Assembly (NCBI GenBank): GCA_025449115.1
Contig: JAHLKC010000005.1
Location: 248,001 to 312,000, forward strand
DNA length: 64,000 nucleotides
Source of the DNA: Chytridium lagenaria
Taxonomy: Eukaryota; Chytridiomycota; Chytridiomycetes; Chytridiales; Chytridiaceae
Direction: 5' to 3'
The translations under genes and the position numbers were made by a program. Every line of letters begins with the position of its first letter. The first letter of the stretch is position 1. Under the pieces are notes generated by a model, which made no database searches, was not told the DNA's origin, and saw only the letters and a list, made by a program, of their open reading frames with translations. Below are positions 23,121-36,138 of this stretch, piece by piece.

Positions 23121-26100
23121 CTATGTAGGAAGCAAATAGCTTTCCCCATCTGTCCATCTCGCCAATCCGTTACACCCCATTTTAACAAAAGCGCCTTTAG
23201 CCAAAGGTAAATAACAGTTTTTTCTTGAAACTTGTTCTGTGAATCTTGCCATTACCGCGCTATAAACAGCGTCAATAAGCCCCATCGATTCTATCAACTT
23301 TTTCTGCTTTGATTTTCTTCTTGCCTTCTCCAAAATAGTCAGAGCTTGGTCAGGGTTCATTCCCTTAACAAGATTGTCTGCACACGCAATAAGCGGAAGT
23401 ACTGCTTCAGCAAATGTGTAGTAGGTCGAGAATCTCTTAATACACGTCAAGTAAGCCTTTGTAGCGAAAGAGAGCATTTTTGCGACGTTTGAATCGCTTT
23501 TATACTGTTTCTCTGAGAAAACGATAAATGGAAGCATGCACGTCCCTGCGATTGCCTAAAAAAAGAATGAAAATTGGGCCAACGCTTTCAGTAATAAACT
23601 TACTGTTACAGCCGAAATTTGATTCAACGGCATTTTTTCGCCCGCTTGGACCGTGTCGATAATGCTCTGTAAAGATTGAGTCACCATTCCCTGCCTAAAA
23701 TATAGCAGGGCACACAGTCCTGACGAAACCCTCTGAGTTAATGGGTCCATCGTATTGACATGATTCAGATAGTATTTCAAGATCTCGTCAGACGATTCGT
23801 GAGAGTCCATGATGGCGAAGGTAAAAAGAAGCGTGGAGCTGATCAGGCACTTCACACGATGATCATTGATCATATCGCAGACTTGAATTACTTTGTGGCA
23901 GATGTCCAAGACATCCCGAACGTGTCCCTCAAGGAAGATTATTTGAATATAGAAAAATTCGGCCTCTACAAACATATGTTAGACCTATGGAGAGCCTAAT
24001 AAAAAAATATTTGATGAAGCTGCGCATACGTGTATAAGTTAATCTGTCTGCAGATATTTCCGCAAACTTGGAGCATCGTTTTAAAAAATCCTTGGCCATC
24101 TGAATTTGACCTCGATAGCAGAGAACGTGCGACGCTGGTAAAAGGTCAAGGTTCATGGAGGATTCCACTTGCGGCAAAAGTCTAAGCGCGTAGTTTAAGA
24201 AGCTCACGCTAGAATTGCGCTTCCCCGAAAACCACAATAGCTGAGAAGTTCTCACACAGGATTTCACCATCTCTACAGGAAATTCCATGGAATTCTCAAA
24301 AGCAAAGTTGACGTAAAGAAGTGTCACAATTGGAATATCCTCGATTGCTTCAGACGGGTGGATGGTTGCCACCGTCCGCAAAACACCAAGTGATCGAAAA
24401 ATTACTTCCAATCTCATCTTTTCCTCCCGTGTTGTGTTTTTACCAAGCTTGAGCAAACCCCCGAACGTTTGAATTCTGTTCCAAGTAAGTCTCCAATAAT
24501 TTTTGTTTAGCTCTCGTTTGAAATCCTCTTTCGCTTTCGGAAATGTTACCCCCATCAGTGAGAGGGCTTTAAGCGATACAACCCTAGATTCATGGCCACG
24601 TTTCTCAAGAGTCACAAGGCTGTAACCTAAGAGAGACAGCCAAGAAGCCTGCCGAACTGTGGTAAGGCTGGAATCCTGATTGGCTTGTGAATCGCTTTCA
24701 TAGAACTTAATGAGTCTCTCCAGAGAGACCGATGCCTCTGTAAAAAGTTTGTGTCGAACATAGTACATGGCGAGTTGCTCCATAAAGTAGTAGTTTTTGT
24801 CACGAATTGAGGTTCTCATGTAGTGAAAGGTGAGGTTTGGGAGAATGCTCGAGCGGTTTTCGTCGGTTAAAATCGATTCGAAGTAAGATGCGATTTTAAA
24901 GTGAATTTCTTGTCGTTGAGCAAATGGGAGGGATTCGTAAATGGCACTTTTTCGAGATAAAGTAAAGTTTAATTAACTCTAAATCCACCAATGTAAACAC
25001 TTACTTGTTAAAATTGACGTGACGAAAGTAATACTCCATAAGTTTTTTTCAGCCTGATCATTTGAGTCATCTGTCGTTGGCTTCAGAAAATGAAACGAGT
25101 CATATTCCTTGATGCTCTCGGCAACCTCGTCAACGGTTAGATCTGACTCCATTACAGAAACAATATGTTTCAAGTTAAAGTGCTAATTTGAGGTTAAAAC
25201 CTTATACAACGAGGACAACAAGTGCAAATATTACCTGTCCAAATACAGATGCGACACGGAGAAGCTCTTGAAATGCCGGTAAAAGCCGATCAAAGCTTAC
25301 AAGAACCGCCGTCTCAACATTCCTAACAAGAATTTGGTCAAGATTGACCGCTTTTGACACAGGTTCGAGGAGTCCGTCCGCATTGCATTTAACGACAGGT
25401 GGAGAGCGGAAATAAATGCTATCTGCAAGCTGTTCAATAAACAACGGGCTCCCAGAAGATCTTGTTTGTATAGCCTCCGTGAGAATCGACGCGATACGAA
25501 TAACACCCCAATCACGGAACTTCCAGATCTAAAAGTTTAAAGTTAGACAGACGTAATGGCACCATAAAGACTCACTAGGAAGTCCTCCGTTTCTTTCAGA
25601 GATAATCCTGAGAGCTTTAAGACCAAGGGATTGTAGCTTTTTGTTATGAGGTCAATTCCTTTACTTTTGTACTGGCTCAGAGGTCTTGTCGAGAAGATTA
25701 TCATCAGTCGCGGACACACTTTCATTAACGCCATCGCAATGTCCATTGAAGTGTTGTCCATGAACTAGAAGCTCATGTTAAAAATCTTGATTGTGACCTC
25801 CATCGCCATAAAAAAATTATAATAGAGAACGAATTGAATAGAAGGCATTTTTCTCTAACCTGAGCATTATCAAACGTAATCGCAATATCAAACTTTTCCG
25901 CCATCGCTGCAATAACTTTTACAAGAATTTCATGTAAAATAGTTGTTCTGGCTTGAGCTCCCAAACTTAAAGTAACAGTGTTCTCCTCAACCTTAATCCA
26001 TGGCATTACGTCATGCAACACGGGACACAAATCCGTATTCTCCCCAAAATACGATAGAAACTTGTACAATTCCCCTGAGTCCCCGTAATCAAGATCAATA

Positions 26101-29100
26101 GAAATGGAGTCGCGAGGGCCCACTTTCTTTTTCTTCATTGCGGATCGCTGCGATGAGAGAATTGTTTCCACAATTCCAGTGCTAGCCGTAGAGGTGGAGC
26201 GTTGAGTTTTCGGGCGGAGAAGGCTGTTCCCAGTTTCGACGTAAGATGGAAGAAGTTCGTTGATAAATATGGTGTAGAGGGTTCTCATAACTCCTTGCAA
26301 ACAGTAGAACTTCAAGATTTAGTTAGCAAGATGTGACTACAAGAGGATATAATTTGTACTCACTGGAGTGAATCTATCGATTTCATTCCCTGGATAGAAA
26401 AGGAGAAGTTAATGCCTAGTTTTTAATAAGGCCAAAGAGAAATATTCACCTTGACCAGAGCTATGTCATTAAAGAGTTTTATAAAAAATATATTGTTAAA
26501 AACAAACTCCTTGACGACTCTGTGCGCTTACCAAAACCTGATTTTTTCGTTATCTTTCATAATCTGCTCCAAGAAGGTTGATTTCCCCATCCCCGTAGGC
26601 GCTTCGATTATGACCAAAACCTGTTCTCCTTTATCTTTCCACCGACTAACAGCTTCCACAAACTTAAAGACGCCATTTAGAAAGAGCATACACAATTAAA
26701 TCGATAAACCTACATTATGCGTCTCATTGGTATACCCAAAAAAAGGTTTCTCGCCCTTTATAGCAGCCCTTGTTGGATCTGTCGGAAGTCGAGAGGCCTT
26801 GGAGCTTAGGGCTGCCCATACTTGAATAGGTTCAGTCTTGCCTTTGACCTGGAGAGCGTAAGCAATAAAAAAGCAAACGCCAGTGGAAAACTTACAACTT
26901 GCCGACCAAACTCTAGATAGTTAAAGATGTCCGCAGTCGCGACTTTTGTCTCATTATCGCACAAAATTGACATCTCAGAGGTACACGCTAGAGACATGAG
27001 CCTTGCAGAAATGTTTACTACGTCGCCGAGAAGTCCAGCTTCACTGCGCAGATTGTTTCCGAGAATAGAGAAAAGAAGGTCGCCAGTAGCAACACTGATA
27101 GTGAACGGTCCAATGCCGTCCTTCTTCATATTTGTAGAAAGCGCGACGGACGCTTTTAGTGCGTACAGAGAGTTGTTTTCGTGACCCCATGGTGGAAGCC
27201 CAAACACAATTAAAAGACTTTGACCCTTGTCATCGACTATATGTTTACGGTTAAATTGTAACGTTAGAATTTACTGCAAATTATATGGAAATGAGAACAA
27301 ATGTAATCTCAAAAAGAAAGTCTACCGGAATATTGCTGGATAACTCCATCATAAGGAAGCATGGCATTAAAAGCCAACGCAAAAGCCCTCTGTGCCATCT
27401 CAGGGTCAAATTGAAACGCTAACTTTACAAACATAACGCTGACTTTCCGATATTCGCTCATAATGCTTCGGTTTGGCTCGGATTTATTTACGAAATCTCC
27501 AGCATTGCCTCCCATAATCGACATCTCGCTAGTAAGCGAGACGCGTCGATTCTTGGCCGATAATCCTCCATCCATACCATTAATTAGTGGTCCATCCTGG
27601 ATCGATGCTGTATCCAAGCTCATTCCACTTTTCCCAACTCCATGCCCAGCATCTGAAAATACGAATCCTAAAGATTTCCGTGTACCTCCTGTCATAAGCG
27701 TAGCTGGTGATGCCCAAACGCCGAATTTCTATGACGTCCCATTCCTCCTGCTCGAGGAGCCTTCCTAAGGTCTGACCCATAATCGCCTCCCGACTCATCA
27801 TTATCCACCCCACCGTTATCGTCGTTAGAAGCATTATTCATGACGGATTTTCGCCTATCCCCCCCCACCTACTCCTCCAACTTTAACCACAACTCCCATA
27901 GCCTGTTGCAATTTATGCACCAAACTTTGATTCATAAACAAACTCGTAAACTCAAACACATCACCCGCCCATCCTCCGCATCCATCTCCTCTCTCTCATC
28001 ATACAGTTCCTGAAACAGCGGGGACGCATAATGCCCCGTATTTCGTTCGTCAACAGAAGCAAGTGCAGATATAACGCCTGGTGGCGGGTGCGCCAACGTT
28101 AGAGTCTGACGCCGGACCTGCTGCTTAAAGTTTTCACGTTTTTGGATTTCACGAAAGACGAGGGAACGAAGATCCTGAAGGGATGTGCGATCACAAGTGA
28201 CGTGCCCGGCCTCATTTTTTTCGCATACGAAGAGCCCCCATTCCGGGATTTTCCAGTGAGTTCCTGATTCCCCATCCATCTTGGGAAATGCTGAGTTCGC
28301 CTGTTATGGTCATCAGCCTAACCTGACAAAAAAGGGCACCGTACCTGGTTTCGCTAAATCCAGCGCGTCACCCAGCGCGTCCAAGCAAGATCCATATACA
28401 AAGTAATCACATCTCTCCTCCGGAACTCCAATAACGCAATGGTTCAATCTCCTCCAGACATGGCGATATGAAGTTCCAGAACAAAAAGTGATCCGTTCCC
28501 TTTTTTCTTTCCTGCAGCTCCAGATCCTTGTGCCTGCGGTAAATTCTGACCAGACGTGTTCGCAGCACCTCCTTTTGCACCTTTACTCCCGGAGGCAGGA
28601 ACTACTGGCTTATCGCTTCCTCTACGCTTAAGAGAATGTACTGATTTCAATCCATCTCCATCGGCTGGCGGCTGTAGATCCTTTTGCTCCTGGTCAGTAT
28701 CCGTGAGGTGCTGATAATTAGAAAAATCGACTTTGGTTGACCCGCAATTCAATAGAATGCTAACCGAAACGATTAGACGAGACTCGGAAAAGGCATGCAA
28801 AGCTTACTCTACACAACAAACAAGGCACCGTCTAAGTGCTTGCTGCATATCTTTCCAATTTTTCCCATCGCTTTCAAAAATCACAAGAAGCGCATCCCCC
28901 AAAAACTTGATCACATCTCCGTTATGCGACGATATCACATCGATAATCTATTTTCGCGTTAAGTTCAATGATAAAAACTTCAAAGCATTTACCCTACTCA
29001 TGAAGGACGACACGGCCTGCGTGATTACCTCCGACGAGATCTTCCCCTTTTTAGCCTACATTACATGCCATTAGAAACATAGACAATCTTTGACGGATTT

Positions 29101-29275
29101 TTACCAGAATGGATGTCAACGATGAAAAGCCGGATATATCAATCATGGCCAACGCCCCCGTCGTTTCCTCCACAAATGGCATTCCTGAATCAAGTGCCTC
29201 CAACATCCTCTTCCGCTTCTCCGGCGACCGACTGACCCTGCGGACAAACTTTGCGACGAACCGGTCGTGCTGCAT
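23121..29275 (-). CDS. Soluble-type adenylyl cyclase (class III, ADCY10-like)
   Basis: Converts ATP to cAMP. The ATG at 29275 starts MQHDRFVAKFVRRV. The first cyclase domain has both metal-binding aspartate motifs, MIDISGFSSL (29.15 kb) and DVIKFLGDALLVIF (28.92 kb). After a Gly/Ser/Lys-rich insert it continues HCVIGVPEERCDYFVYG, recovered across a one-base shift near 28455. The second cyclase domain spans about 27.45-26.80 kb (VSVMFVKLAFQFD, GDLLFSILGNNLRSEAGLLG, VVNISARLMSLA). A P-loop ATPase follows (EAPTGMGKSTFL near 26590), then a long helical, TPR-like region to LLPT and the stop at 23121. Order and length (about 1,700 residues) fit the mammalian soluble cyclase plan. At least twelve short introns are visible. 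A second disruption lies near 27975. In animals this enzyme is bicarbonate/calcium-regulated; that property here is only inferred. Confidence 0.85.
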
Positions 29276-30064
29276 TGTGGAGTCCTTTTTTGTTGTTAAT
29301 AGGCTTTTGTGGGGTTTGCCTCCCAATCCCTTTTAAGAGAAGGGTTTGGGAGTGGGAATATCGCCGCTTAATGAGGTTGCGATGGGTGTGGATTATTCGC
29401 CGATGGTGTGATGATGTTGGATGTGGCGTTGCAAGCAAAGAACCCGTCCTATCTCATCCATGCATACGTCCAAAAGTCCTGAATTACAGTTTGACCCAGA
29501 TCGTTTGTTTCCCAACAGGAGAAACTGATCTTTCTTTACAACGTCACTTTTTCTAAGTAGTACTCCGTATCGCCGAAAGCTATCCAGCAGCCCACAAGTT
29601 TACGGCCTCAAGGTATGGAAGAAGTCGTTTTACTCGCAAATCATGGGATTTCCAGCCCCCATTCTCCTTTATGAGGCTATCTCATGGGGCTCGCCGGCCC
29701 AAAGACAGATCTACAGGATTCGACTTTAAAGTTCAACCAGTGGAATTGTGGCGATCTCAACGGGAGAAGAAAAAACCAGCTGGAATGGTTCAAAACGATT
29801 CTTGATTCCGTCGCTGACTGTATTCGCGACCGTCACGGTTTGTAGAAGAGACAGCAAGTTTATAGTTCAAATGCAAGTGATAATATTACTATGGTGAAAT
29901 ACAATGCTGTCAATGCGGGATGCAGAAATAGAATAAACAAACGCGAAAGCAAATGAATTCCAAGACCTTAAAAATATCAACCAACCGCCTCCCGTCATCA
30001 TTACAAGAAACTCACCCATCAGCCTTCATCACAAAACATAAACTCATCCTTCAGATTACATAAT
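29276..30064. other. Intergenic upstream of the cyclase, nothing recognised
   Basis: About 790 bp containing the cyclase promoter and the 3' flank of the F-box gene. Open frames here have no recognisable features. Confidence 0.4.
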
Positions 30065-31257
30065 TCAAACAACCACATCCGCAGCCTCAAACGAAAAAAT
30101 CAATGGTGATCGCCCCCTCGACGTCCTCCTCATACTTTCACTCTCCATCCATGGTGCCTCCAAAGGCGACTCCACAAAAGTCGTAGCAGACGTCACCTCT
30201 TCCTCCATCCCATCCATTCTCCCTGGACTCTCCGCAACAGTTGTAGCGCTATGCAATCCTTCATAAAAGTCCAATTTGCTTTTAATAGGCGGGCAGATCA
30301 GGACGGCGGTTTCGGGACTCGTTGGGAGGAGCTTCATGCTCTCAAGAATACCGGCAGAGGGACGACGAACAAGTTTTGAGACGAGGTGGATTTCGCACAA
30401 ACGTTTGTCGAGTTCCACGGCTTTGGAGTGGATAGAGGGGTTGTAGGCGGTGACGGTGTGGGCTTTCATGCCAGGTGTTAGATTGACTTGAAAACAAAGA
30501 GTAAAAGGGGGGACTTACTCTTCGCAACACCAGATTCCTTGAACCCTTCCACAGAAATCCGTGTACGAAGTTGCTTCTTTAGAGAATCAAGAGTCATTGC
30601 TTTTTTCAAGTTCACCACTTTTGGTACTAGACGAGGCGAACAAGATCCACCGTTTATCGTAGTTTCGGCCGGCATCAAGTTCTTCTGACTAAAAAAAACC
30701 AATTAACCACCACAAAAAACCCCCTTATCAAAACTCACCTCATCTGCGCCACTCCCGGTCGCTCCTCCAACCCCTTCATAACAGCCTTCCTCGTCCCCTC
30801 CTTCTGCAACCTCATAAAAGACTCATAAGCTCTCACCGCCGCCGCACCCCCAACATACTGTCCCTCACTCAATTTCCTATCAAGACAACGACCCCGCATG
30901 ACATTCATGGCGGCCAGATGTTCACGTGTGGAACGTTGTGGTAGGTTGATGAGGGTGTGAAGGTTGAGTTTGTTGCGACGGTGGATGGAGCGCCAGAGAT
31001 GGGCGTCTTTTGTAAGACGGTTCAGGAAACGACAGGTACGGGAGAGTGGGAGGAGGTCAACATCGTCAACGAACTAGGTTGCAGGTATGAGTTATATGAT
31101 GTGGGAAATGCCTACTCACCATCAGCATGAACATCCAAACTTCTTCGGGTATTTTAGCCATGTCTTGGTTGACGTAGCAGATTGTTCGGATCTCCTTACA
31201 CTCCAATGGTCCAACATCTATATCCATATCCATCATCTCTCGTCGCATGAGTGGCAT
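30065..31257 (-). CDS. F-box domain protein
   Basis: Likely substrate-recognition subunit of an SCF ubiquitin ligase. The ATG at 31257 (MPLMRREMMDMDIDVGPLE) is followed by IPEEVWMFMLM, an intron at about 31120-31072, and then VDDVDLLPLSRTCRFLNRL, TKDAHLWRSIHRRNKLNL. This is a typical F-box, with the Leu-Pro/Val start, the LSRTCR core and the W after H-L. Helical segments and a Ser/Thr/Glu-rich C-terminal tail follow (SATTFVESPLEAPWMESE) to the stop at 30065. Introns also lie at about 30745-30685 and 30520-30470. No frameshift is needed in the F-box exon. No substrate-binding repeats are recognisable. Confidence 0.7.
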
Positions 31258-31694
31258 GGTATCGTATTATTTTTTGCGTTTTATGAAGTGGAGGAGCGTG
31301 ATCGCTGGAGGCGTTGTCTGGATATTTTAGTTCGAATGTCAAAGTTGTAAAGATATATCAGATGGGTAGGGATGAATGATACAGCTATTGACAAGAATCC
31401 TTATCAGTGTTTCAAGTGCGCCAACCTCCTCACTAATTGTGAGGGCCACTTTGAAATTGTCTGTTCAGTGGCCCAATTTTCAAAGGCTTTTTTTTGAGGA
31501 AGGTTATTCCTGGACCTTAACACCACCATGGAGATAAAGAGATAAACTCAAGTAAACATTTCGAAGAATGAAAGAAACGTTCATTTATTTTTGTTCAAAC
31601 AAAAGACCCTCAAAAAGAAATAGAGATCGGAAAAGGGCATCGACAATGTCACAACATATCCGCGCTTGAATTGCCCATGGACACCGGCGTTTAA
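31258..31694. other. Intergenic between F-box and GST genes
   Basis: No gene supported. It includes the F-box promoter (which would also be downstream of the GST, same strand). Confidence 0.4.
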
Positions 31695-32520
31695 TCACTT
31701 GCTTTTCACAAACGTCTTCTGGTAAGCGGGTCTCTGACTCATCGGTCGTGATAAGCCTTGAGCTGCTCGTCATCCGTCCATTTCATCGCAAAACTATTTC
31801 CCAAAATTAATATGAAGTCACAAGGTCGAGATACTATAAAAACGAAGAAAAGCACTCACAGCAACTCGAACAGTAAACCCAAGAACAATATCTGCAAACG
31901 TAAACCTATCACCAACCGCGTAATCATGGCCCTTGAGCTCCTGCTTGATGGTTGGGATAACGTTTTTCTCAAACTTGGTTTTGTAGGTATCAAGGAAGGC
32001 GTCTATCAAAGAAATCTTGATTAAGGGTGTCCAAAAACAATATTTATAAGGAACTAAACACTCACGATCCCACTCCTTCTCATCCTTTGTCAACATATGG
32101 ACTAATGGTTCAATAAGAATTTGATCCATATGTCCGATAGCCGCGAAAATCACTTGATCGTATTTCGCGCGCTCTACAAGGTCTGACCCCCCAAAAAAAG
32201 GTCATCAGCATATTTAATCAAGTATAAACCACAATCCTCACCATCAGGTACAAACTCCTGGCTCCTCCCCAACTTCCCCATCAGTACTGCGCAATCGCAA
32301 CCGTCTCAGCGATCACGACATCCTCATCCACAAGCACCGGCACACGCGCACCAGGGTTGATAGCGAGGAATGAAGGGTCGTGTTGTTCGTTCTTGAAGAT
32401 GTTGACTTGGTGAAGGGTAAACGCGTCTGGGGAGATGGAGAGTTCGTGGAGGAGCCAGATGAGACGGTCCGAGCGGGTGCCAGGGTATTGGTAGAGGTGG
32501 AGGGAGGAGAGGGAAGACAT
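31695..32520 (-). CDS. Glutathione S-transferase (frame interrupted)
   Basis: Cytosolic conjugation of glutathione to electrophiles. The ATG at 32520 opens a thioredoxin-fold N-domain: LYQYPGTRSDRLIWLLHEL, NPGARVPVLVDEDVVIAETV (cis-Pro before V-L, and E-T for glutathione binding). A TGA right after AIAQY is removed by one added base, restoring LMGKLGRSQEFVPDG. Then come the helical C-domain exon (32153 down to about 31860; DQILIEPLVHML, YAVGDRFTFADIVLGF with the N-capping F-x-ADI motif) and a last exon (WTDDEQLKAYHDR). Another one-base shift near 31748 restores RPAYQKTFVKSK, the usual GST C-terminus, with the stop at 31695. The exon junction near 31800 is also one base out. There are three shifts in about 230 codons; it is either a pseudogene or carries sequence errors. 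Confidence 0.75.
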
Positions 32521-32912
32521 TTTTGAAAGGAGGAATAGAGGAGCTGATGAGAGAAGTGTGGTAAAAGGTGTTTGTGCTGCAGATAGGGGGAAGAAGAGCT
32601 CGTTTTATATGCAAAATGGGTGATTAATCCTTATAAAGCAAGATTTGAAAAGATTTAAAGCTAATACTTCCTCATTCAAGAAAACTGTTCAATTGGCTCC
32701 TCAAATACAATTCTGTTTGATTGGGCCCTCAAATGACAAGATGTGTAGTGCTTGTACTACCATAGGGTTCGGACATAAGGTCGTTTTTAAAGATATGCTT
32801 TCTTGTTTCTCCCAAAGACAAAATACAGGTATTCGAAAAAACACAACAAAACAATTCTATTATATTATATCATTTGATATATAATTACAGAGAAGGAAAA
32901 TATAATTGTCGC
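32521..32912. other. Intergenic upstream of GST
   Basis: GST promoter region and 3' flank of the first lipase. AT-rich; no gene seen. Confidence 0.4.
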
Positions 32913-35346
32913 TCACTCTACGATGAGCCTGCTGTCATCGGTAGGACACAGATATTGCGTCTCCAAGATATCGTACGGAACTCGGGAGGTTCGGGGAACG
33001 AAAAGATTGTTCCTATACATAAGAAAAGAAAAAGGAAAATGAGCAAAAACGAGAAACGAGATGGTGAAAAGAAAGAAAAAAAGAATTGGAAAAAGCGAAA
33101 AGCGAGGAAAGAAAAGAAAGATGGAAACGAATGTACTGAAAAGAAAGACGCCATGGACCAAAAAGAAAATGTCGCAATAGTAACTCACCATAATCCTCTC
33201 GCTATAGCATCATGCGAGCTCTTTGTTGGATGGAAACAATCCAACCCCGACAGCAAACTCCTAATCCCTCCACCCTTATTAGCAGCGGTCACAAGATCCA
33301 ACCCTCCCATCCCTGGATCAAACAAAACGCCAAACCCAGGATCCCTTTCGGCATTAATCTCATTCACAACCTTCTCCGCAACCCTTGCATATCCAGCCGC
33401 AAGCACATCCATCGCATCCCTCCCCTCTTGATTCTGCGCACACCCGCATAACGATAGAATGGAGGTGACTCTTTTGCAGTACGAGTTGGCTTCTTGCAGA
33501 GGTTTAAGTTGGGAGAGTTTAAAGGGGGTGAAGACGACGGCGACAGTGTCGCGGAGAGAGGATTGCATGGCACGAAGCATTTTTCGGAGGTTGTTCTCGT
33601 AATGATCCACTCCAAACACAAGTTTTTGTGCCCAATCCTTACATCCTGTGCAGAGATCATTGAACCCCAATTCCACGATCGCAAGTTTATACCGTCTCGG
33701 TGCAGTGCTGTTATGCGGGATAGGTGGCTTAGGCGCAGGTTTCGGTTTACTAGCGCCACCCCCAGGTTCACGACGAGACAATGTGGTGAAATCCAATGCT
33801 GCGTCATCGTTTTTCATCGGTCCTGATTTCCCCATGCGGCGTTTCCATGATGCGGTGATGTTGCCGCGACGGAGTTGATCGTCATCTTCGGAACCATAGT
33901 GCTCTTGCCGGAGGTATTGGGCGGACGGGCATTGAGAGGAAAGAGGGTCGACGGTGGTGAGGTAGTCGTTGAGGTAGTCGACCATTCCACCCCAGTTGAC
34001 GGTCCAGGCGCCGGATTGGGCAGAGTTGAGGCCTTGAACTTCGACATTGTCGGGTTGAAGGAAGGTACGAGCTGTGCAGATGGCTTTGGGGATGTTTTAA
34101 ATTAATTTCATTGACAAGATGTCTAGGAGAGGTGTGAATGGTCACTTACGGCCCCAGCATATATGAAAGTTCATGGTGCCTTTGGAAACTCCCGTGAGTT
34201 CAGGGTGTACCGTTTAAGGAGGTTGGCGACAGACTTGGAATCGGCTTCACCCCCTGTCGCAAAGTTTACACCACGGTATTCCCATAACGGGTTCATTTTG
34301 AACGACAAGAAATCTTTGATTGATCCAACTTTTGCAGCGAAACCGGCCATGATCGAGTCTCCAACGCCCATGATAACCTGAAAGATGTTAGGAGAGAGAC
34401 GGGAGAAAAGAGAATTTTACATCAATATCGTCGACACGAAGATCCCAAACGGATGTAGCGGGTTTGTTCCTGGGGTTCAAAGCAGGACATTGCGCAATGT
34501 CCGTACGCTTTACCATGGGTGCAGAGGTGGTTGCGGTGGGAATGCTGATGGTGCTGGAGGTTGTGCCATAAACTACTGTGGAGGTTGTGACAACGGCCTT
34601 TGAAGATGTTGAAGAACCGCCGTCATTTTTGGTGGTGGTGGTGGTGGTGGTGGTGGTGGTGGTGGTGTGGTGAGGGGAAGGAGATGGGTGGTAGCCTCCA
34701 TCGGTATTCCTACGAGAGGTAGTGGAAGTGTGGCGAGGTGAGGGAGATGGGTGGTAACCTCCGTCATCGTTTTTGCGGGATGTGGTAGTATGACGAGGAG
34801 AAGGTGAAGGGTGGTAGCCTCCATCTCCGTTCCTACGAGTGCTGGTGGTAGAAATGTGAACAGTTTGAGAAGAAGAGTGAGCACTGTAATGAGTGGTGGT
34901 GGATAAATGCGATCCAGAACTTGATTTTAAAGACGAAGATGACAGAGGAGAAGAAGATGGAACATAGGGAGGATATCCATCCGTCACAGTGGGTTTTGGG
35001 ATATTCGGGTACGAAGGTCCATCATCGTAAATGGAGGAAGGTGAAGGCGATGGTGAGGCCTTGACACAAGGCTTTGTTGCAACCTTTGCATCGTTCACTG
35101 CCTGCAATGGCTCACCAGCACCTGCAGCAAACTTGCCACCAGATGCTTGCAGCTTTGAAAGATTAATGGCGGGGGCAGCGTTTATATCGTCGACGGGGAG
35201 ATCCAAAGTGACTTTAAGCTTTTGCTCAATCTCATCAAGGAATGGAAAGTTGGGATGCGCAGGAGCAGGAAGCAGGGATAGAGTCGACAGATATAGCCAT
35301 GAGGGAGGTGATGAGCATGCAGCTCAAGGTTGCCCTTGACAGCCAT
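32913..35346 (-). CDS. SGNH/GDSL hydrolase, phospholipase B1-like, secreted, copy 1
   Basis: Probable secreted lipase/phospholipase B. The ATG at 35346 (or 35318, MLITSLMAISVDSIPAS) gives a hydrophobic N-terminus; one frameshift near 35270 joins it to HPNFPFLDEIEQKLKVTLDL. A Ser/Thr/Pro/His-rich linker (35.1-34.5 kb) has repeats of GDGGYHPSPSPRHT and a poly-Thr run encoded by GGT units. The catalytic domain has block I GVGDSIMAGF (nucleophile Ser), WEYRGVNFATGG, the Gly-x-Asn-Asp block VELGFNDLCTGC, and the Asp-x-x-His pair in GLDCFHPTKSSHD. The last exon ends at 32913 and encodes WNNLFVPRTS, matching the LWNN element of animal phospholipase B. Introns interrupt near 34385, 34160-34090 and 33180-33010. 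A paralogue lies just upstream (36139-37625). Confidence 0.8.
34625..34672. repeat. (GGT)n microsatellite coding for poly-Thr
   Basis: About 13 GGT/GGTG units inside the linker of lipase copy 1; on the coding strand they read as consecutive Thr codons. Length variation between strains is likely. Confidence 0.7.
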
Positions 35347-36138
35347 GCCTTTAGTGTAGACTCTGTTGGAGGATGCATGCTATCTACCTATCTATCTATC
35401 TATGTATCTAATATTCCCTGTTCTGTATATATGGATATCCCTCTATGTGCTATCTTCTATTCCCACACTGCTCACGACCCAAACCCTTTTACTTGCAGAC
35501 AGAAGGAATGGAGAATAGAAAAAAAAGGGAATACGTAGTCGAATAATAAAAAAAATATATCAAATGGTCGTAATAAAAGTAAAAGTAAAGACACCTTTGT
35601 TTTTTAATACTTTTATTATTTATTTATTTATTTATTTATTTATGCGATCGTTTGGCTGCGGACGATAAAATGAATAAATAAATATGGCATCTCACATGAG
35701 GGGTGCTTATAGGTAGCAGGCTATTATTTATTACTAATTACTAATAACATGCCAACCCACCAAAAGATGATGTTGACAATTCATTTTGACAGGGCATCGC
35801 CTGACTGCTGGATTCTTAATTCTCATTGGATAAATTTCATACGAGTTCGGACCAGGAAAAGAAAAAGTTTGCTGCTTTTCTAATTCCACGTGGCTGGGTT
35901 CTCGGGCATCGGCTCTTCTCTGTGACACCATCTCTGCTCAAGCTGAAACAATTACGTTTGACAATTCTCAGAATTGTTTTTTTTCTCCCTCCTTCTTTAT
36001 TCTCTATCTGCACATCATAATTTTGTATAAAAAAAAGTATCGTTCAATTGAACACAATGTTTGAGGAATGGTCTATACAATACACAAAAGTAAGGAATAT
36101 AAAACTTATAGGTGGGTAAGAGGGTGTTCGAGTCTAGT
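35347..36138. other. Intergenic between the two lipases
   Basis: AT-rich, no gene. It contains TATC/CTAT microsatellite sequence at about 35386-35412 and TATT/TTAT units at about 35612-35643. Confidence 0.5.

Noticed and set aside
32874..33431. Plus-strand Lys/Glu-rich frame of 185 codons
   Set aside because: It lies over the last intron and exons of the first lipase on the other strand, whose splicing and catalytic motifs are convincing.
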